A DNA stretch of 64,000 nt from the NCBI GenBank assembly GCA_025175895.1, contig CM046005.1, positions 57,932,325-57,996,324 of the forward strand, given 5' to 3'. Shown piece after piece: positions 1 through 10,660 of the stretch (positions are counted from its first letter, which is position 1; each line of letters opens with the position of its first letter). The translations under genes and the position numbers were made by a program. This DNA comes from Wurfbainia villosa (Eukaryota; Streptophyta; Magnoliopsida; Zingiberales; Zingiberaceae). Below the pieces are notes generated by a model, which saw nothing but the letters and a program-made list of their open reading frames with translations, made no database searches and was not told the origin of the DNA.

Positions 1-650
1 CATGCTACTCCATAATCGGCCCGATCGGCTACGAGCAATCTAATGGCCAGAAACCTATTGACCCGATCATTGCGCCTTGGCCGATCGTGATGTCTTAGCG
101 ATCGGCGCCCGTATGGCGATCGGCTGCGCCACAATCGATCGATCGTATACCGGTCGAACTCACTCGACTCGGAAGCGATCATTGCCATAACATAGCGATC
201 GGTGGTGTCGAAAAACCCATCCGACTCTTGGCCAAATGGCCAAGTTTCACCTAAGAGCTACCCTTCCCCGGGTTACAATCGCTCACTCTCATCTCTCGGA
301 GTCCCTCGCCTTCGAAGTTCTCTTCGTTCTCGGCCACGTCCCTCGGCAGCATCAGGCGCACGGCTCTGCAATGCTCCTTCGCGTCTCTTGCCTCGAAGTC
401 TACTTCCTCCGGCTTCACTCCAAGCTTCTCGTCCGGCGGTCCCTCGGATGCTCCAAGCACACAGCTTCCGCAAAGCTATCCTTCACCGACTCAAGGCACG
501 AGTCATGAGATGTGAAACTTGCCACGGCTCCATGTGCGAATTACTAAGTCCTGCATGACTTCAACGCACATATCAAATCATCATAACACACTAACTTAAA
601 CCCTTTGCCACACCATCAAAACCATATTACGGCAAGAGATTGCCCTAACA
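1..650 (-). repeat. E1 3' LTR, truncated by the window edge
   Basis: This matches 13770-14413 with small indels and ends in CCCTAACA, so the minus strand begins TGTTAGGG directly after a polypurine tract. Positions 1-210 are dense in GATCGGC-type motifs. The 118-aa and 90-aa open frames here recur in the other LTR copy but overlap each other and match no protein family I recognise, so I treat them as LTR sequence. Confidence 0.8.
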
Positions 651-665
651 ATCTCCCCCTTTTTG
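651..665 (-). other. E1 polypurine tract
   Basis: On the minus strand the run AAAAAGGGGGAGAT lies directly before the LTR start TGTTAGGG. This is the expected plus-strand primer site, and it fixes the element's orientation. Confidence 0.8.
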
Positions 666-1939
666 ATGTGTGGCAATCCGTTTAAGTTAGGTAAAAACAT
701 TTGATATAAATTCTAAGGTAAGAAAGCATGTAAAGATAAACATGATATAGCAACATGCCACTCCCCCTTAATCCATGAAACTCTCTAAGCAAATTTTCTC
801 CCCCTATCATATATTTCTCCCCCTAAAATGATTAACTTAAACATAAATTATTTCTCCCCCTTTGACACCATCAAAAAGATTAACACTAAGTTATAAGCTC
901 ATGGCATCAAGTATAATGGAGGGAAAATACCAAAAACATGATTAAAATCTGAAATCAAAAAATTGCAGGCTGATTTTGGTGAGCTGATCATTCTATCGAG
1001 TATGGCGATCGCACAATTGATTCCGAAATTCTGATTTTCTGGGCAAATTTCAGAAATGCATTAAAAATTCCAAAAAATTCGAAAAATCATGAAATTTGAG
1101 GAGCATATTTATATTAAGTATATCTATCAAGGAAAAATAGTTTTTCATGAAAAATCATTATATTTTTTGAGATTCGCCAAAAATCCAAACACTTGAAAAA
1201 CCACTAGTTTTTGAGCATGTTAGTATCCATTTTAGCACCTAGTCTTGCTTCGAGTTGTTCCAAAACATGAATACATAGATTTTAGATTAAGGAATTGTTT
1301 TGAAAACATATGAAATATCCAACCATGATCTTTGGGCAATATGTCTATGAATTAAATATAAGCCTTCCCCATGATTGGTCTATTATTGCTATGTTGATAC
1401 TTTAAATGACCATCTAAATGCCATAGGCATTAGTGGACATTTGTATCATCCTAATATCTCACCCATGCTAAGTTTGCAATCAAGTTAGCCTATAGTGAGT
1501 GTGAGATGCATCCTAGGGGGTATTTGTATATACTTAACCAATATATTCATGCAATTCTATCATGGTTAAGTATCAACCTAACAACCTACATGATCATAAT
1601 GACATATATGAATGAATTCTACATTATGATCATGAAATACATGTATTCATTAAATAATAGTCATGCATTAGGTATTATATGATGATAATAACCAAAGTGT
1701 TACCTAAAGCATGATTCAAACCTATTTCTCATGATAACATGCCAAATATCAAAATCATAAATCATGATTTAAAACATACATAGCAATTACATTAATCATC
1801 ATGATTTAAGCATTATTACCTATTTATGGGCACGTTATCATCACCCAACACTATCTAAAAAAAATGTTGTCCCGTCATCCTAAGTCAACCAAAATATGAT
1901 ATAGGTTAGGACCATGTGGTTGACTACCCTAGGGTTATT
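666..1939 (-). other. E1 noncoding tract between gag and polypurine tract
   Basis: This is AT-rich sequence with no minus-strand ORF above about 60 codons. CTCCCCCT motifs recur at 760-860, which are extra polypurine-like runs on the minus strand. In an autonomous copia element pol would sit here. I see no trace of integrase or RT motifs in any frame. Confidence 0.65.
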
Positions 1940-3607
1940 CTAACCCTTAAGGATGGATTTTGGAACCCAAAATAAATTCTTTCCTATTGGGTTCACTAAA
2001 TACTCCTTGGGGATCCATTTCCTAGCAATTACTTTCTTTTTATCTTGTCCCCTAGCTATTAGGCATTTATAGGCCTTTTCATTTTTCTTTTCTTTGTATC
2101 CTAGGCCTTTCTTGTTGAAACTAGCTCTTTGGCTCCCTAAGATCATATTTAAGGTGTTGGAGCCAATTGTGAATTTCTCTAGGGCTTTGGTTAAATAATC
2201 TATCTTTTCCCTTAATGCCCTATTTTCCTCTATGCATGCATCATTAACATTCAAAGGCATATAATCATGTGAGCATGCATCATCTAAGCTAGAAGAAATA
2301 TTATCATTTAAGCATTCATTTTCTAGCTTATTTTCTAGGTCCTTAATTTGATCTAGCATGCTTTTGTTTTTCTTCTTAGCTCTAAATAAATCTCTAGTTA
2401 AGCTAGAAACCATGGAAACTATTTTCTTAGGAGTTAGATTTGTTACCATAGTTTCCATGTCCTCTTCTTCTTCGGATGAGGAGGATGTAGAAGCTCCCCC
2501 TTCATTTGAGCTCTCCCCACTTGAGCTTGATCTTTCATTTTCGGATGAAGAGCAATCCAAGTCATCAAAGGCCATCAAGGCCAAATTGGTGACAAAGGCA
2601 TTCTCCTCATCCGATGATGAGGAGGAGGATGAGGAAGGATCATCCCATGTCTTGGCCTTGAATGCTTTGGCCTTCCCCTTTTCTTTTGCCTTCTTTTCTT
2701 CTTCCTTTCTCTTGCTCCCCTTCTTCTTCTTCCTCTTCTCTTCTTTCTTTTTCTTCTCTTCTTTGCTTTTGTTTAGGAGGGGACAATTGTCCCTTATGTG
2801 TCCCTCTCCTTGGCAATTATAGCATATGACCTTCCCCCTTGGTCTTCTATTCCTATCATGAGATTTATCAAATCTAAAATTCTTAAATGCACGTCTTACC
2901 TTCCTTACCATGTAGGCTTCTTCGGTGCTATCCATGGAGGAGGAGGAAGACGCTTCGTCATCGGAGGAGGAGGTGATTTCCATCTTTTTCTTCCCCTTAT
3001 TTGCCAACAATGCTACTCCTCTTGAGGGTTGAATTCTAGGCTCCTCTTGTATTCCCTCAAGCCTAGTTTCGTGGAGCTCCATTGTTGAGAAAAATTCCTC
3101 CAAGGTACTTACTTCCAAGTTCTTGGAGATGTAGAACGAATCCACCATGGAGCTCCACTTTGAGGACCGGGGAAAGACATCTATGGCCTTCATTACCATA
3201 TCCCGGTTTGATAGCTTCTCACCTACACTTGTTAGTCCATTTAAAATTTCTTTGAATCTAGAATGCAAAGAAATTACCTTTTCTCCCTTTTCTAATTTGA
3301 TGTTGGATAGTTGGGATCGGAGGAGATCTCTCCTTGCTAGCTTTGCCTCGGATGTGCCTTCATGAAGCTCAATTAGCTTTTCCCACATCTCCTTGGCGCT
3401 TAGGCATTCTCCTATTCGGTTGATTTCTTGTTGAGGGAGCACATTGAAGAGATGATGCTTGGCTTTTGAATTTGCAAGGTGCTCTTCCCTTTGCCTTTTG
3501 GTCCACCTAGATTTCTCTATTGGCTTCCCCTCTTCATCCCTAGGCAAAACGAAACCGGATTCCATTGTAATCATTATATCAAAATCCGTTTCGAAAAATA
3601 CCTCCAT
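1940..3607 (-). CDS. gag: E1 Gag capsid/nucleocapsid polyprotein, 555 aa
   Basis: This is the retrotransposon structural protein that would form cytoplasmic particles and package RNA. Residues 35-190 resemble the UBN2/copia gag domain (the LHEGTSEAKLARRDLL block near 81-96). A CCHC zinc knuckle uses C262, C265, H270 and C275 (spacing 2-4-4). Residues 280-318 are lysine-rich, 325-395 are Ser/Asp/Glu-rich, and the region near 460-480 looks like a coiled coil. It ends in the WVPKSIL motif shared with H. The frame continues upstream to an ATG at 3670-3668, but codon 21 from there is TGA (3610-3608) where a Trp is expected. The very next codon is the ATG used here, so the longer protein is interrupted and this ORF could begin by reinitiation. 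No pol follows. Intact gag on a pol-less element is characteristic of TR-GAG elements. Confidence 0.8.
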   Translation of the reverse strand: MEVFFETDFDIMITMESGFVLPRDEEGKPIEKSRWTKRQREEHLANSKAKHHLFNVLPQQEINRIGECLSAKEMWEKLIELHEGTSEAKLARRDLLRSQLSNIKLEKGEKVISLHSRFKEILNGLTSVGEKLSNRDMVMKAIDVFPRSSKWSSMVDSFYISKNLEVSTLEEFFSTMELHETRLEGIQEEPRIQPSRGVALLANKGKKKMEITSSSDDEASSSSSMDSTEEAYMVRKVRRAFKNFRFDKSHDRNRRPRGKVICYNCQGEGHIRDNCPLLNKSKEEKKKKEEKRKKKKGSKRKEEEKKAKEKGKAKAFKAKTWDDPSSSSSSSSDEENAFVTNLALMAFDDLDCSSSENERSSSSGESSNEGGASTSSSSEEEEDMETMVTNLTPKKIVSMVSSLTRDLFRAKKKNKSMLDQIKDLENKLENECLNDNISSSLDDACSHDYMPLNVNDACIEENRALREKIDYLTKALEKFTIGSNTLNMILGSQRASFNKKGLGYKEKKNEKAYKCLIARGQDKKKVIARKWIPKEYLVNPIGKNLFWVPKSILKG

Positions 3608-3717
3608 TCACTTCTTCCACCAAGCGAATTCTCCTTCAAACTTCGGAGGATGAATGTTGGAGCCGGCCATTTTGAAAATTGCTTGTTGTGGCGGTTAGTC
3701 CTCGACAAGCTTTCCTC

Positions 3718-3730
3718 GGCTCTGATACCA
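3718..3730 (-). other. E1 primer-binding site (tRNA-iMet)
   Basis: The minus strand reads TGGTATCAGAGCC, complementary to the 3' end of plant initiator-methionine tRNA. It lies 2 nt from the LTR end at 3733. Confidence 0.85.
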
Positions 3731-3732
3731 CT

Positions 3733-4159
3733 TGTAGGGGATCGGTGCGGCTGGCTAGAGGGGGGTGAATAGCCCTTTTCGTTTGGATGCCGGTATTTGC
3801 TCATCTACAAAACTAATTAGCGCAAGCGGAAGACTAATAAAGACAAGCAAATAGAAATACGAGAAAACAAACGCTAACAAAGAGTGTAACGTGGTTCACG
3901 GCTACGCCGCTAATCCACGGTCCCCGATTCGTCCTTGGTGAATCACTCCGCTAAACCAATCCACTAAATGGTCTCTCCTTTGCACCAAGCTAGGTGGAGG
4001 TAACCTTTACAATCAAGATCACTCTTCTTACAAATAGAATGGAGTAAAAGCGAGTAAGAAGAGTTTAGAGCTTGTGGGGCACTAGGAAGATCACTTAGAG
4101 CATAAGCATTAGCCTCTCAAAGGCTTACACCCTCTCTTTTTATAGAGAGGGCTGATTTC
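3733..4159 (-). repeat. E1 5' LTR, inner segment
   Basis: This begins next to the primer-binding site with TGTAGGGGATC on the + strand. It contains an AGAGGGGGGTGAATAG block that also occurs, inverted, at the end of the H LTR near 14588-14606. The LTR is cut at 4159 by E2 and resumes at 13686. Confidence 0.7.
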
Positions 4160-6367
4160 TGTTAGTAATATATGAGAGATGTCCTAAGGCAATCGCCTTA
4201 TGTATGAACCATTTATATGATAAATGAAGATTCACTATTTGAGTATACATATTTTATGTATTTGATTGGATCTTAAACTCATTTACTGAATGTCCACGAT
4301 ACGATTCACAGCATGAGAGAATTTGTGATTGGATCACAACTAGTGAGTATCTCTACATGTGTAATTGTGATGTATCGGAATTATCCCTAGTCAATGAATT
4401 GATGGATTTGGACACCATCAATTCTGTCGAGACTAGCACGAGGTATACTCCTTGGTGTATCCAAGCAGCTGATTCTCACTGGCTGGAGACATAGTGATGT
4501 CCGGAGTTAATCGTGGATGCTAGTTATGGTAACTAGTTCATTGGAGTGACCAACCGTAAGACTTCATATGGTTTTCTGCATATATAGATATGTCAATGAA
4601 GTTTTTTTTTACTGTGGCTTAAGTGCGATGTTCCTTTGACTTGCGGTATTCAAGTCATCTTGATCATAGAGACTTATGCTTTGACATCTTAAGCAAACAT
4701 CTCTAAGGAGATGTGGACCCGGGATGATTGGGTATAAGTCGAAGTGATCGAAGGTGTTTGAATAGCCTATAAAGGATTCACCACTCCTTGCGAGGAGATG
4801 TATACCTATGGCCTCTCGTCGGATTGTTACTAAAGTCTTTGGCCAAAGCATTACATGTTTAGAGTAAGGTACTCTTCGATACATGTGGAGTAACTAGAAT
4901 CCGTAGGACGAGGAAATGATACTTGGGCTAGGTGTGACGTAGTCAGCCTAGTGGGGACTGACACAATAGACCATGTCCTGAACCAAGTGGGTATAAGATG
5001 AGTGAAGGGAATGGGGCACGAATCATTCAAGCTACTGAAGGGTTTCAGAAATAGTTCGGGATCAACCGTTGATCTTTTCGGTTAATTGGGGATCATGATG
5101 TACTACTAGGTGCCACTCATGATCGTTCTATAATTAATGGTTAATTATAGACGGCCAACATAAACCGAGAACCTATTTGGTCACACGCACAACGAGTGTA
5201 ATCCAAAGGATTTAAAACGAGCTTGAGAATGGGATTCTCAGACCGAGAGAAACTATGTTTGGTTGGACCAAACATAAAGCGAGCTTGAAATTGTTTCAGT
5301 CGCAATGGAAGCGTGGATGGGCAGTGTCTTATGAAGACATAATGGATGGACCAAAATGGTTTGGTTCTAATCCAATGGATAAGAATAAACCAAAGGGTTT
5401 GGTTTATTTTAAACGAATGAACCAAAAGTTGGTTCGGTTCGTTTTAACTTAAAATAAACCATCATGGTTTGGTTTATTTTAACTTATCTTAATGGAGCGG
5501 GTTAACGGGCTTTATGGATATGATCCATTAACCATTAAGAGAATTAGTTCTCTATAAAATAGGGATTAAACCCTAACCCTAAACCTAATCCAATTAGTGG
5601 CCGCCCAACCCCTCCTCCTTGTTGTTGGCGTCAACAACAAGGGCTGCCGCCCAACTTCATTGAGTGGCTGCCATCTCCTTGCGGCGTCAAGCCGGCGGTG
5701 GACCTCCGGCGACCCTCGGTGATCTCCCTTGGGTTCGGTGTAAAGGTGAGGCTCCATCTCTTCTTTAGCCGGCGCCTATTTCCTCCACCAAAGCTGTCCA
5801 GTTTTTCTGGACAGCTTCTTCTCCTCTCGTCGGAGCGTCGTTTGGACGACGGTTAGTGCTCCGACAGCGGCTAACATACCGGGGATTTGATCTCCGGTAA
5901 TCCTCTGAGGTGGAGGACGAAGGATTCGTCCATCGGTTGACGAATACCTCTCCGGAGAAGCAAGTCTTGAGGACTTGTCTTTAGGTCCGAATTTGGATTC
6001 GGACCGTGATCATCTCTCGATCACGTCGTCTTCAACACGAGGCTAGTAACCCGTACGAAGACGAAGCTCGTGGCTTGGCGAAGTCATCCCGAGGAGCTCG
6101 GCGTGGATACGGATAGAGACGATTCTTACGAGAATCGTTCCGGTTGATGCCGTTCCCGCTACACGTCATACGGAAGGTATAACGTAGTCTAATTTCCTTT
6201 TATTGCAATTTTAATTTACGGTTATGTCTACACTTGTTGTAATAGCATGCGTGTGTTGTGTGTGTTGTAATAAATAGGAGTATTTATTATTTTTTATTGC
6301 TTCCGCTGTGCTCATGTTTACGAACCATGATCGAACACACACACGCCGCGGTGCCGGAAACCCAACA
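4160..6367 (+). repeat. E2 5' LTR
   Basis: It starts TGTTAGTAAT and ends CCCAACA directly before G plus the primer-binding site. U3 is about 1.4 kb, with palindromic ACCAAA/TTTGGT motifs at 5250-5480. A TATA box lies at 5553-5559. Downstream is GC-rich sequence, then an AT-rich end. It matches 11492-13685 closely apart from micro-deletions and one replaced block. Confidence 0.9.
5551..5585 (+). promoter_or_regulatory. E2 5' LTR TATA box and telobox
   Basis: TCTATAAAAT at 5551-5560 is a strong TATA box. AAACCCTAACCCTAAACC at 5568-5585 follows about 10 bp later and is a telobox-like motif, common near plant transcription starts. The same pair occurs at 12864 onward in the 3' LTR. Confidence 0.7.
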
Positions 6368-6368
6368 G

Positions 6369-6381
6369 TGGTATCAGAGCC
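6369..6381 (+). other. E2 primer-binding site (tRNA-iMet)
   Basis: TGGTATCAGAGCC lies one base after the LTR end and is complementary to initiator-methionine tRNA. Confidence 0.9.
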
Positions 6382-7649
6382 CAGGTTGTGTTTCGACATA
6401 ATCGTAAAATGGTTTTGCGATAGTCATAATGTATTTCTGGAAGTTTTCTAAATTTTGGAAATTTAGAAGTATTTATGGAAATTTTTCAATTTTGGAAAGT
6501 CTAGAAGTATTTATGGAAATCTTCCACTTTTGGAAAGTTGGAAGTATTTATGGAAATTTATATTTTCCATAAATAAAATATTTGATTAGATTCTGGAAAT
6601 TTGTTTCCTAATTTAATCTTGATTTGATTTGGGAAATCAAATCTTAAAATATTTATTTCCATAAGTAGTTTTAAAGATTTAGGAAATTGGTTTCCTAAAT
6701 AGATTTTCCTTAATCAAATAATTCCATGAATAAAATATGTGATTAGATTTGGAAATTTGTTTCCTAATTTAATTATGATTTGATTTGGAGAATCAAATCT
6801 TAAACATATTTCATTTCCATAAATAGTTATGACATATAAGGAAATATTGTACATGACATAATTGTATGACATGTAATTGCATTAGATGCATAACATAATG
6901 CCATGCGTGTCGTGACATGTAGATGTATACCATGTATGCCATGCCATGTAGATAATAGTTATTTGCATGCAAAGAGGATGAGACATAAAAACCTTTAAAC
7001 AATATTAAAGCCTACACCTTCCATTAATATGGTTTGAACTAGAGTTCCGTTTCTTGTTTGGGTTGTTGGACTCTCTCCAAGCCCGGCTCGAACCCGAACA
7101 TGTTCAAACCATGGAATAGTTTAATACTAATATGGTAAGAGTCGAGGTCAATCGTTAGCTTTGGTTGTTGGACTCTCTCTCAAGCTGGGCTAATTGGTTG
7201 AATCGCTCTAACCATATTAAAACTATTCTTGATTAATGGGTTGGCTTTAACAGACATCGGCTTGTTGGACTCTCTCAAGGTCGATGTTAAGGGAGGTGAA
7301 GTTGGGTGCTATGCATAAGATGCATACTTGTTAATGTGTTAACAACCCGATGTATGTGTGAACATTCAATTAGTTGATAGCACATTGTGATAGTTGCATA
7401 TACGGGATATGCAATTGGTATAGATGATACCTACCGTCGTAGTTATGAATGGCTTGTTGGACTCTCTCCAAGGTTGTTCATAACTATGATGGATATCAGC
7501 CCATTCGGAGATGGACCTACGATCTCCCGAAGTGATTTTGGGGTTTTTGAAATTCGAAAAATGAATGGGATTTATAAATGTATATTGATGCATTTTAAAT
7601 CGTTTTCTATTATATGCTCGTTTTGTATTTCTAGGTCAATAAATTGATC
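6382..7649 (+). other. E2 untranslated leader with repeated hairpin motif
   Basis: AT-rich noncoding leader. The first part repeats TTTGGAAA and TTTCC(T/A)AA blocks. Four copies of a TTGGACTCTC motif occur at 7066, 7168, 7265 and 7457. The first and last are perfect 5-bp stem, 5-nt loop hairpins (TTGGA-CTCTC-TCCAA). The leader of K carries the same series. No ORF here is convincing. Confidence 0.65.
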
Positions 7650-8455
7650 ATGACGTCTTTGAATTTGCGCACTATTTTGGATTGAACAAGTATTTGGGCC
7701 TAACTTCTGGGTGGCTTAGAAACACGAGAATTGTTCTCAAGGCGGAAAAGCTTGCATATGTCCTTGAAGAGCCTCTTCTGACCGTCCTAAGGGCGATGCA
7801 ACTCGGACCAAATGTTGGTCTATCGAAGCATGTGGCGGTCTGGTGGCGAGTTGCATCATGCTAGCGGCGATGGTACAGTGCGAAGCGGCATGAGCATATG
7901 GATGCTAACACTATGGTCTTCCATCTTCATGAGTTGTTCGATGAGCAAGCGAGATCCAAAGGTTCGAGGTCTCTAGGCTCCTCTTCACCACGAAGATGCA
8001 AGAAGGTTAAATCTGTAATGCGGTTTGTGCTAAAGATGAGCGGGTACATCAATGACTAGCTACTCGGTTTTGTGATGGATCATGAGTTAAGTATTGACTT
8101 AGTGCATTGTTTGCCCAAGAGTTTCTCATGATTTGTGATGAACTATCGGATGAACAAATTGGAATCCACCATTCAGAGCTCCTCAATATCTGAAGAGGCT
8201 GTGGAGCCTTACATGAAGCATGAGGAGAAGGCGGTTACATTGTTGATTCCTCAAAGAAAGGTTCTAAGAGGAAGGCAAAGCGAGAAGAAAGGAAAGAAAA
8301 AGGCAAAGAAGGCGGAACCCAAAAGGGCACTTGCCATCACTGTGCAAGGAAGGCCCTTGGCGAAGAAAGCTGCAAGATTTATCTTGAGTCCATGAAGAAG
8401 AAGAAGGCATCCGATGCCCGTCCTCTTGGTATCTTCGTTATTGATTGTCATTCTA
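7650..8455 (+). pseudogene. gag: E2 gag, frameshifted
   Basis: The likely start is the ATG at 7650, matching the start of the K gag (MTSLNLRTIL against MISLNLRSIL). A stop comes after ten codons because of a small deletion. Fragments follow in different frames: a gag N-terminal region near 7690-7860, a central fragment ending near 8200, and a Lys/Ala-rich segment plus a degraded zinc-knuckle region near 8240-8395. It cannot make an intact Gag as read. The many short deletions may partly be sequence errors. Confidence 0.7.
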
Positions 8456-8459
8456 TTTC

Positions 8460-9617
8460 CTTAGACACTTGGGTATTGGATCTGGGTGTGGCTCACATAT
8501 ATGTAATGACATACAGGGCTAAGGAATAGAAGAAGACTTGTCGAGAGAGTCAAATTTGCGAGTTGGCAATGGAGCAAAGGTTGCTGCGGTCGCCATCGGA
8601 ACTTATTTGCTGAAGCTCCCTAGTGGACTAGTCTTGGAACTGGACAATTGCTATTATGTTCCTTCTCTAATAAAGAACATTGTTTCTATTTTCTGCTTAA
8701 ATAGAAATGGTTTCCATTTAACGTTTAGTAACAATTGTTGTTATATAACTTTGAATGGCGTACTTTATGGAACTGGAACTTTGAGTAATGGCATTTATAC
8801 GTTGGACGTATCCAGTGACATCTTCAATATCGAAGCGAGCAACACGCGTGCTCGAAAGGATAATCACATAGACTCCTATATGTGGCATTGTCATCTTGGC
8901 CATATAAGCAAGAAACGCATGTCCGAATTACACCGATGTGGAATTCTGGAATCGTTTGAATTGGATTCATACGATACATGCGAATCATGCTTAAAAGGCA
9001 AGATGACTAAGTTACCTTTTACTGGAAAAGGTGAACGAGTGGGAGAGTTACTAGGTTTAGTACATACTGATGTGTGTGGACCTATGTCAACTCAAGCATT
9101 AGGAGGCTATAGCTACTTCATTACCTTCACCGATGATCACTCACGGTTTGGGTATGTGTTCTTGATGAAACACAAGTCTGAAGCCTTTGAAAGGTTCAAA
9201 GAATTCAGAAATGAAGTAGAGAAACAACATGACAAAAGTATTAAAATACTTCGATCGGATCGAGGTGGTGAATACTTAAGTCAAGAGTTTCTTGATTATC
9301 TAAGAGACAATGGCAGATTGTCTCAATGGACTCCGCCCTATACACCACAGCATAATGGTGTATCTGAGAGGCGTAACTGGACCTTGTTGGACATGGTCAG
9401 GTCAATGATGAATCATGCGACTCTTCCCAAGTCCTTTTGGGGTTATGCACTTCAGACAGCTGTTTACTTGTTAAACAGAATGCCTACCAAGGTAGTCTCA
9501 ACTACTCCATATGAGATATGGAATGGTAAGAAACCTCATGTATCTTACTTGAAGATATGGGGTTGTCCTGCTTATGTGAAGCAATTTTATCGGACAAAGC
9601 GGATGCTAAGTCGATAA
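8460..9617 (+). pseudogene. pol: E2 protease remnant and integrase
   Basis: The protease active-site region lies near 8465-8515 (TWVLD, then a frameshift through the DTG position). From 8538 a 359-aa ORF covers the end of the protease and most of integrase. The zinc-binding residues are H117, H122, C148 and C151 of that ORF. The catalytic triad is intact: D178 (HTDVCGP), D241 (SDRGGEY) and E277 (NGVSERRN), with the expected D-35-E spacing. The ORF ends at 9617 in a frameshift after the conserved WGCPAYVK block. The enzyme would insert the cDNA copy into the genome. Confidence 0.85.
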
Positions 9618-10660
9618 ATGTCTATTTATTGGATACCCTAAGGAAACAAGGGGTTACCAATTCTATCATCCTGTGGAACAAAAGGTGTTTGTTTCAAGGC
9701 ATGCTGTGTTTCTAGAGAAAGAGTTTCTCTTGCAAGAAAACAGTGGGAGTGTCGTCGAGCTTGAGGAAACTCGAGATACTCAAATAGACATTGATGAGAT
9801 ACCTGGTGAAGCACAACAGCCGATAACTCAGAGTGATGAGACTCATGTAACACCACATCTTCGTAGATCTGGTAGAACACGCAACATTCCTGAGAGATAT
9901 GGATTTCTCATAAGTGAATCGAACGACGTGTTACTCATTGATGATGAGGAGCCTACCAGTTATGAAGAAGTGCTGACAAGTTCAGAAAGGGATAAATGGC
10001 TTGATGCCATGAAGTCGGAAATGGATTCCATGTATGAAAACCAAGTTTGGAACTTGGTTGACCCACCTGAAGGCATCAAGCCTATAGGGTGCAAGTGGGT
10101 TTTCAAGAGGAAAACCGACATGGATGGTAATGTGATTACCTATAAGGCTAGATTGGTGGCAAAAGGATATTCAAAAGCAAGGTGTTGATTATGGCCGAAA
10201 CCTATTCGCCCGTAGCTATGCTTAAATCCATTCGGATGCTCCTGGCCATAGCGGCTCATTATGATTATGAGATATGGCAGATGGATGTGAAAACAGCTTT
10301 CCTTAATGGAAACCTGCTCGAGGACGTGTATATGATACAGCCTGAGGGTTTCACATCGGTTGATAAAACCAAGGTATGCAAATTGCGGCGATCCATTTAT
10401 GGATTGAAGCAAGCATCCGAGGCTGGAATATCCATTTTGATGAGACGATCAAAAAGTTTGATTTCTCACAAAATCCAGACGAACCTTGTGTGTACAAGAA
10501 GGTTAGTGGGAGTGCAGTCGTGTTCCTAGTATTGTATGTCGATGACATATTACTTATAGGAAACGATGTGTCAATCTTACTGATCAGTGAAGGTTTGGTT
10601 ATCCAAGACATTCTCCATGAAAGACACAGGAGAAGCAACCTACATCCTTGGGATTAAGAT
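9618..10660 (+). pseudogene. pol: E2 integrase C-terminus and reverse transcriptase, frameshifted
   Basis: The 171-aa frame from 9673 holds the integrase tail and the RT N-terminus (WVFKRKTDMDG, YKARLVAKGY). A frameshift near 10180 is followed by YSPVAMLKSIRMLLAIAAHYDYEIWQMDVKTAFLNG in the next frame. The catalytic LYVDD motif is at 10532-10546 in a third frame. RT would copy the RNA into DNA in the particle. The domain order is complete, but at least three shifts separate the parts. Confidence 0.8.

Noticed and set aside
202..558. 118-aa and 90-aa overlapping frames, repeated at 13943-14322
   Set aside because: They lie inside the two E1 LTR copies, overlap in different frames, match no protein family I know, and the 235-aa version crosses the E2/E1 junction.
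2358..2822. 154-aa plus-strand frame
   Set aside because: It is the antisense of the Lys- and Ser-rich part of E1 gag; low complexity explains the open frame.
3718..3730. tRNA gene suggested by matches to the initiator tRNA 3' end
   Set aside because: Only the 12-13 nt primer-binding segment matches; no cloverleaf can be built around any of these sites.
5564..5590. CCCTAACCCTAAACC as a telomere or interstitial telomere array
   Set aside because: Only two to three units, at a fixed position in each E2-family LTR; it is a telobox, not telomeric DNA.
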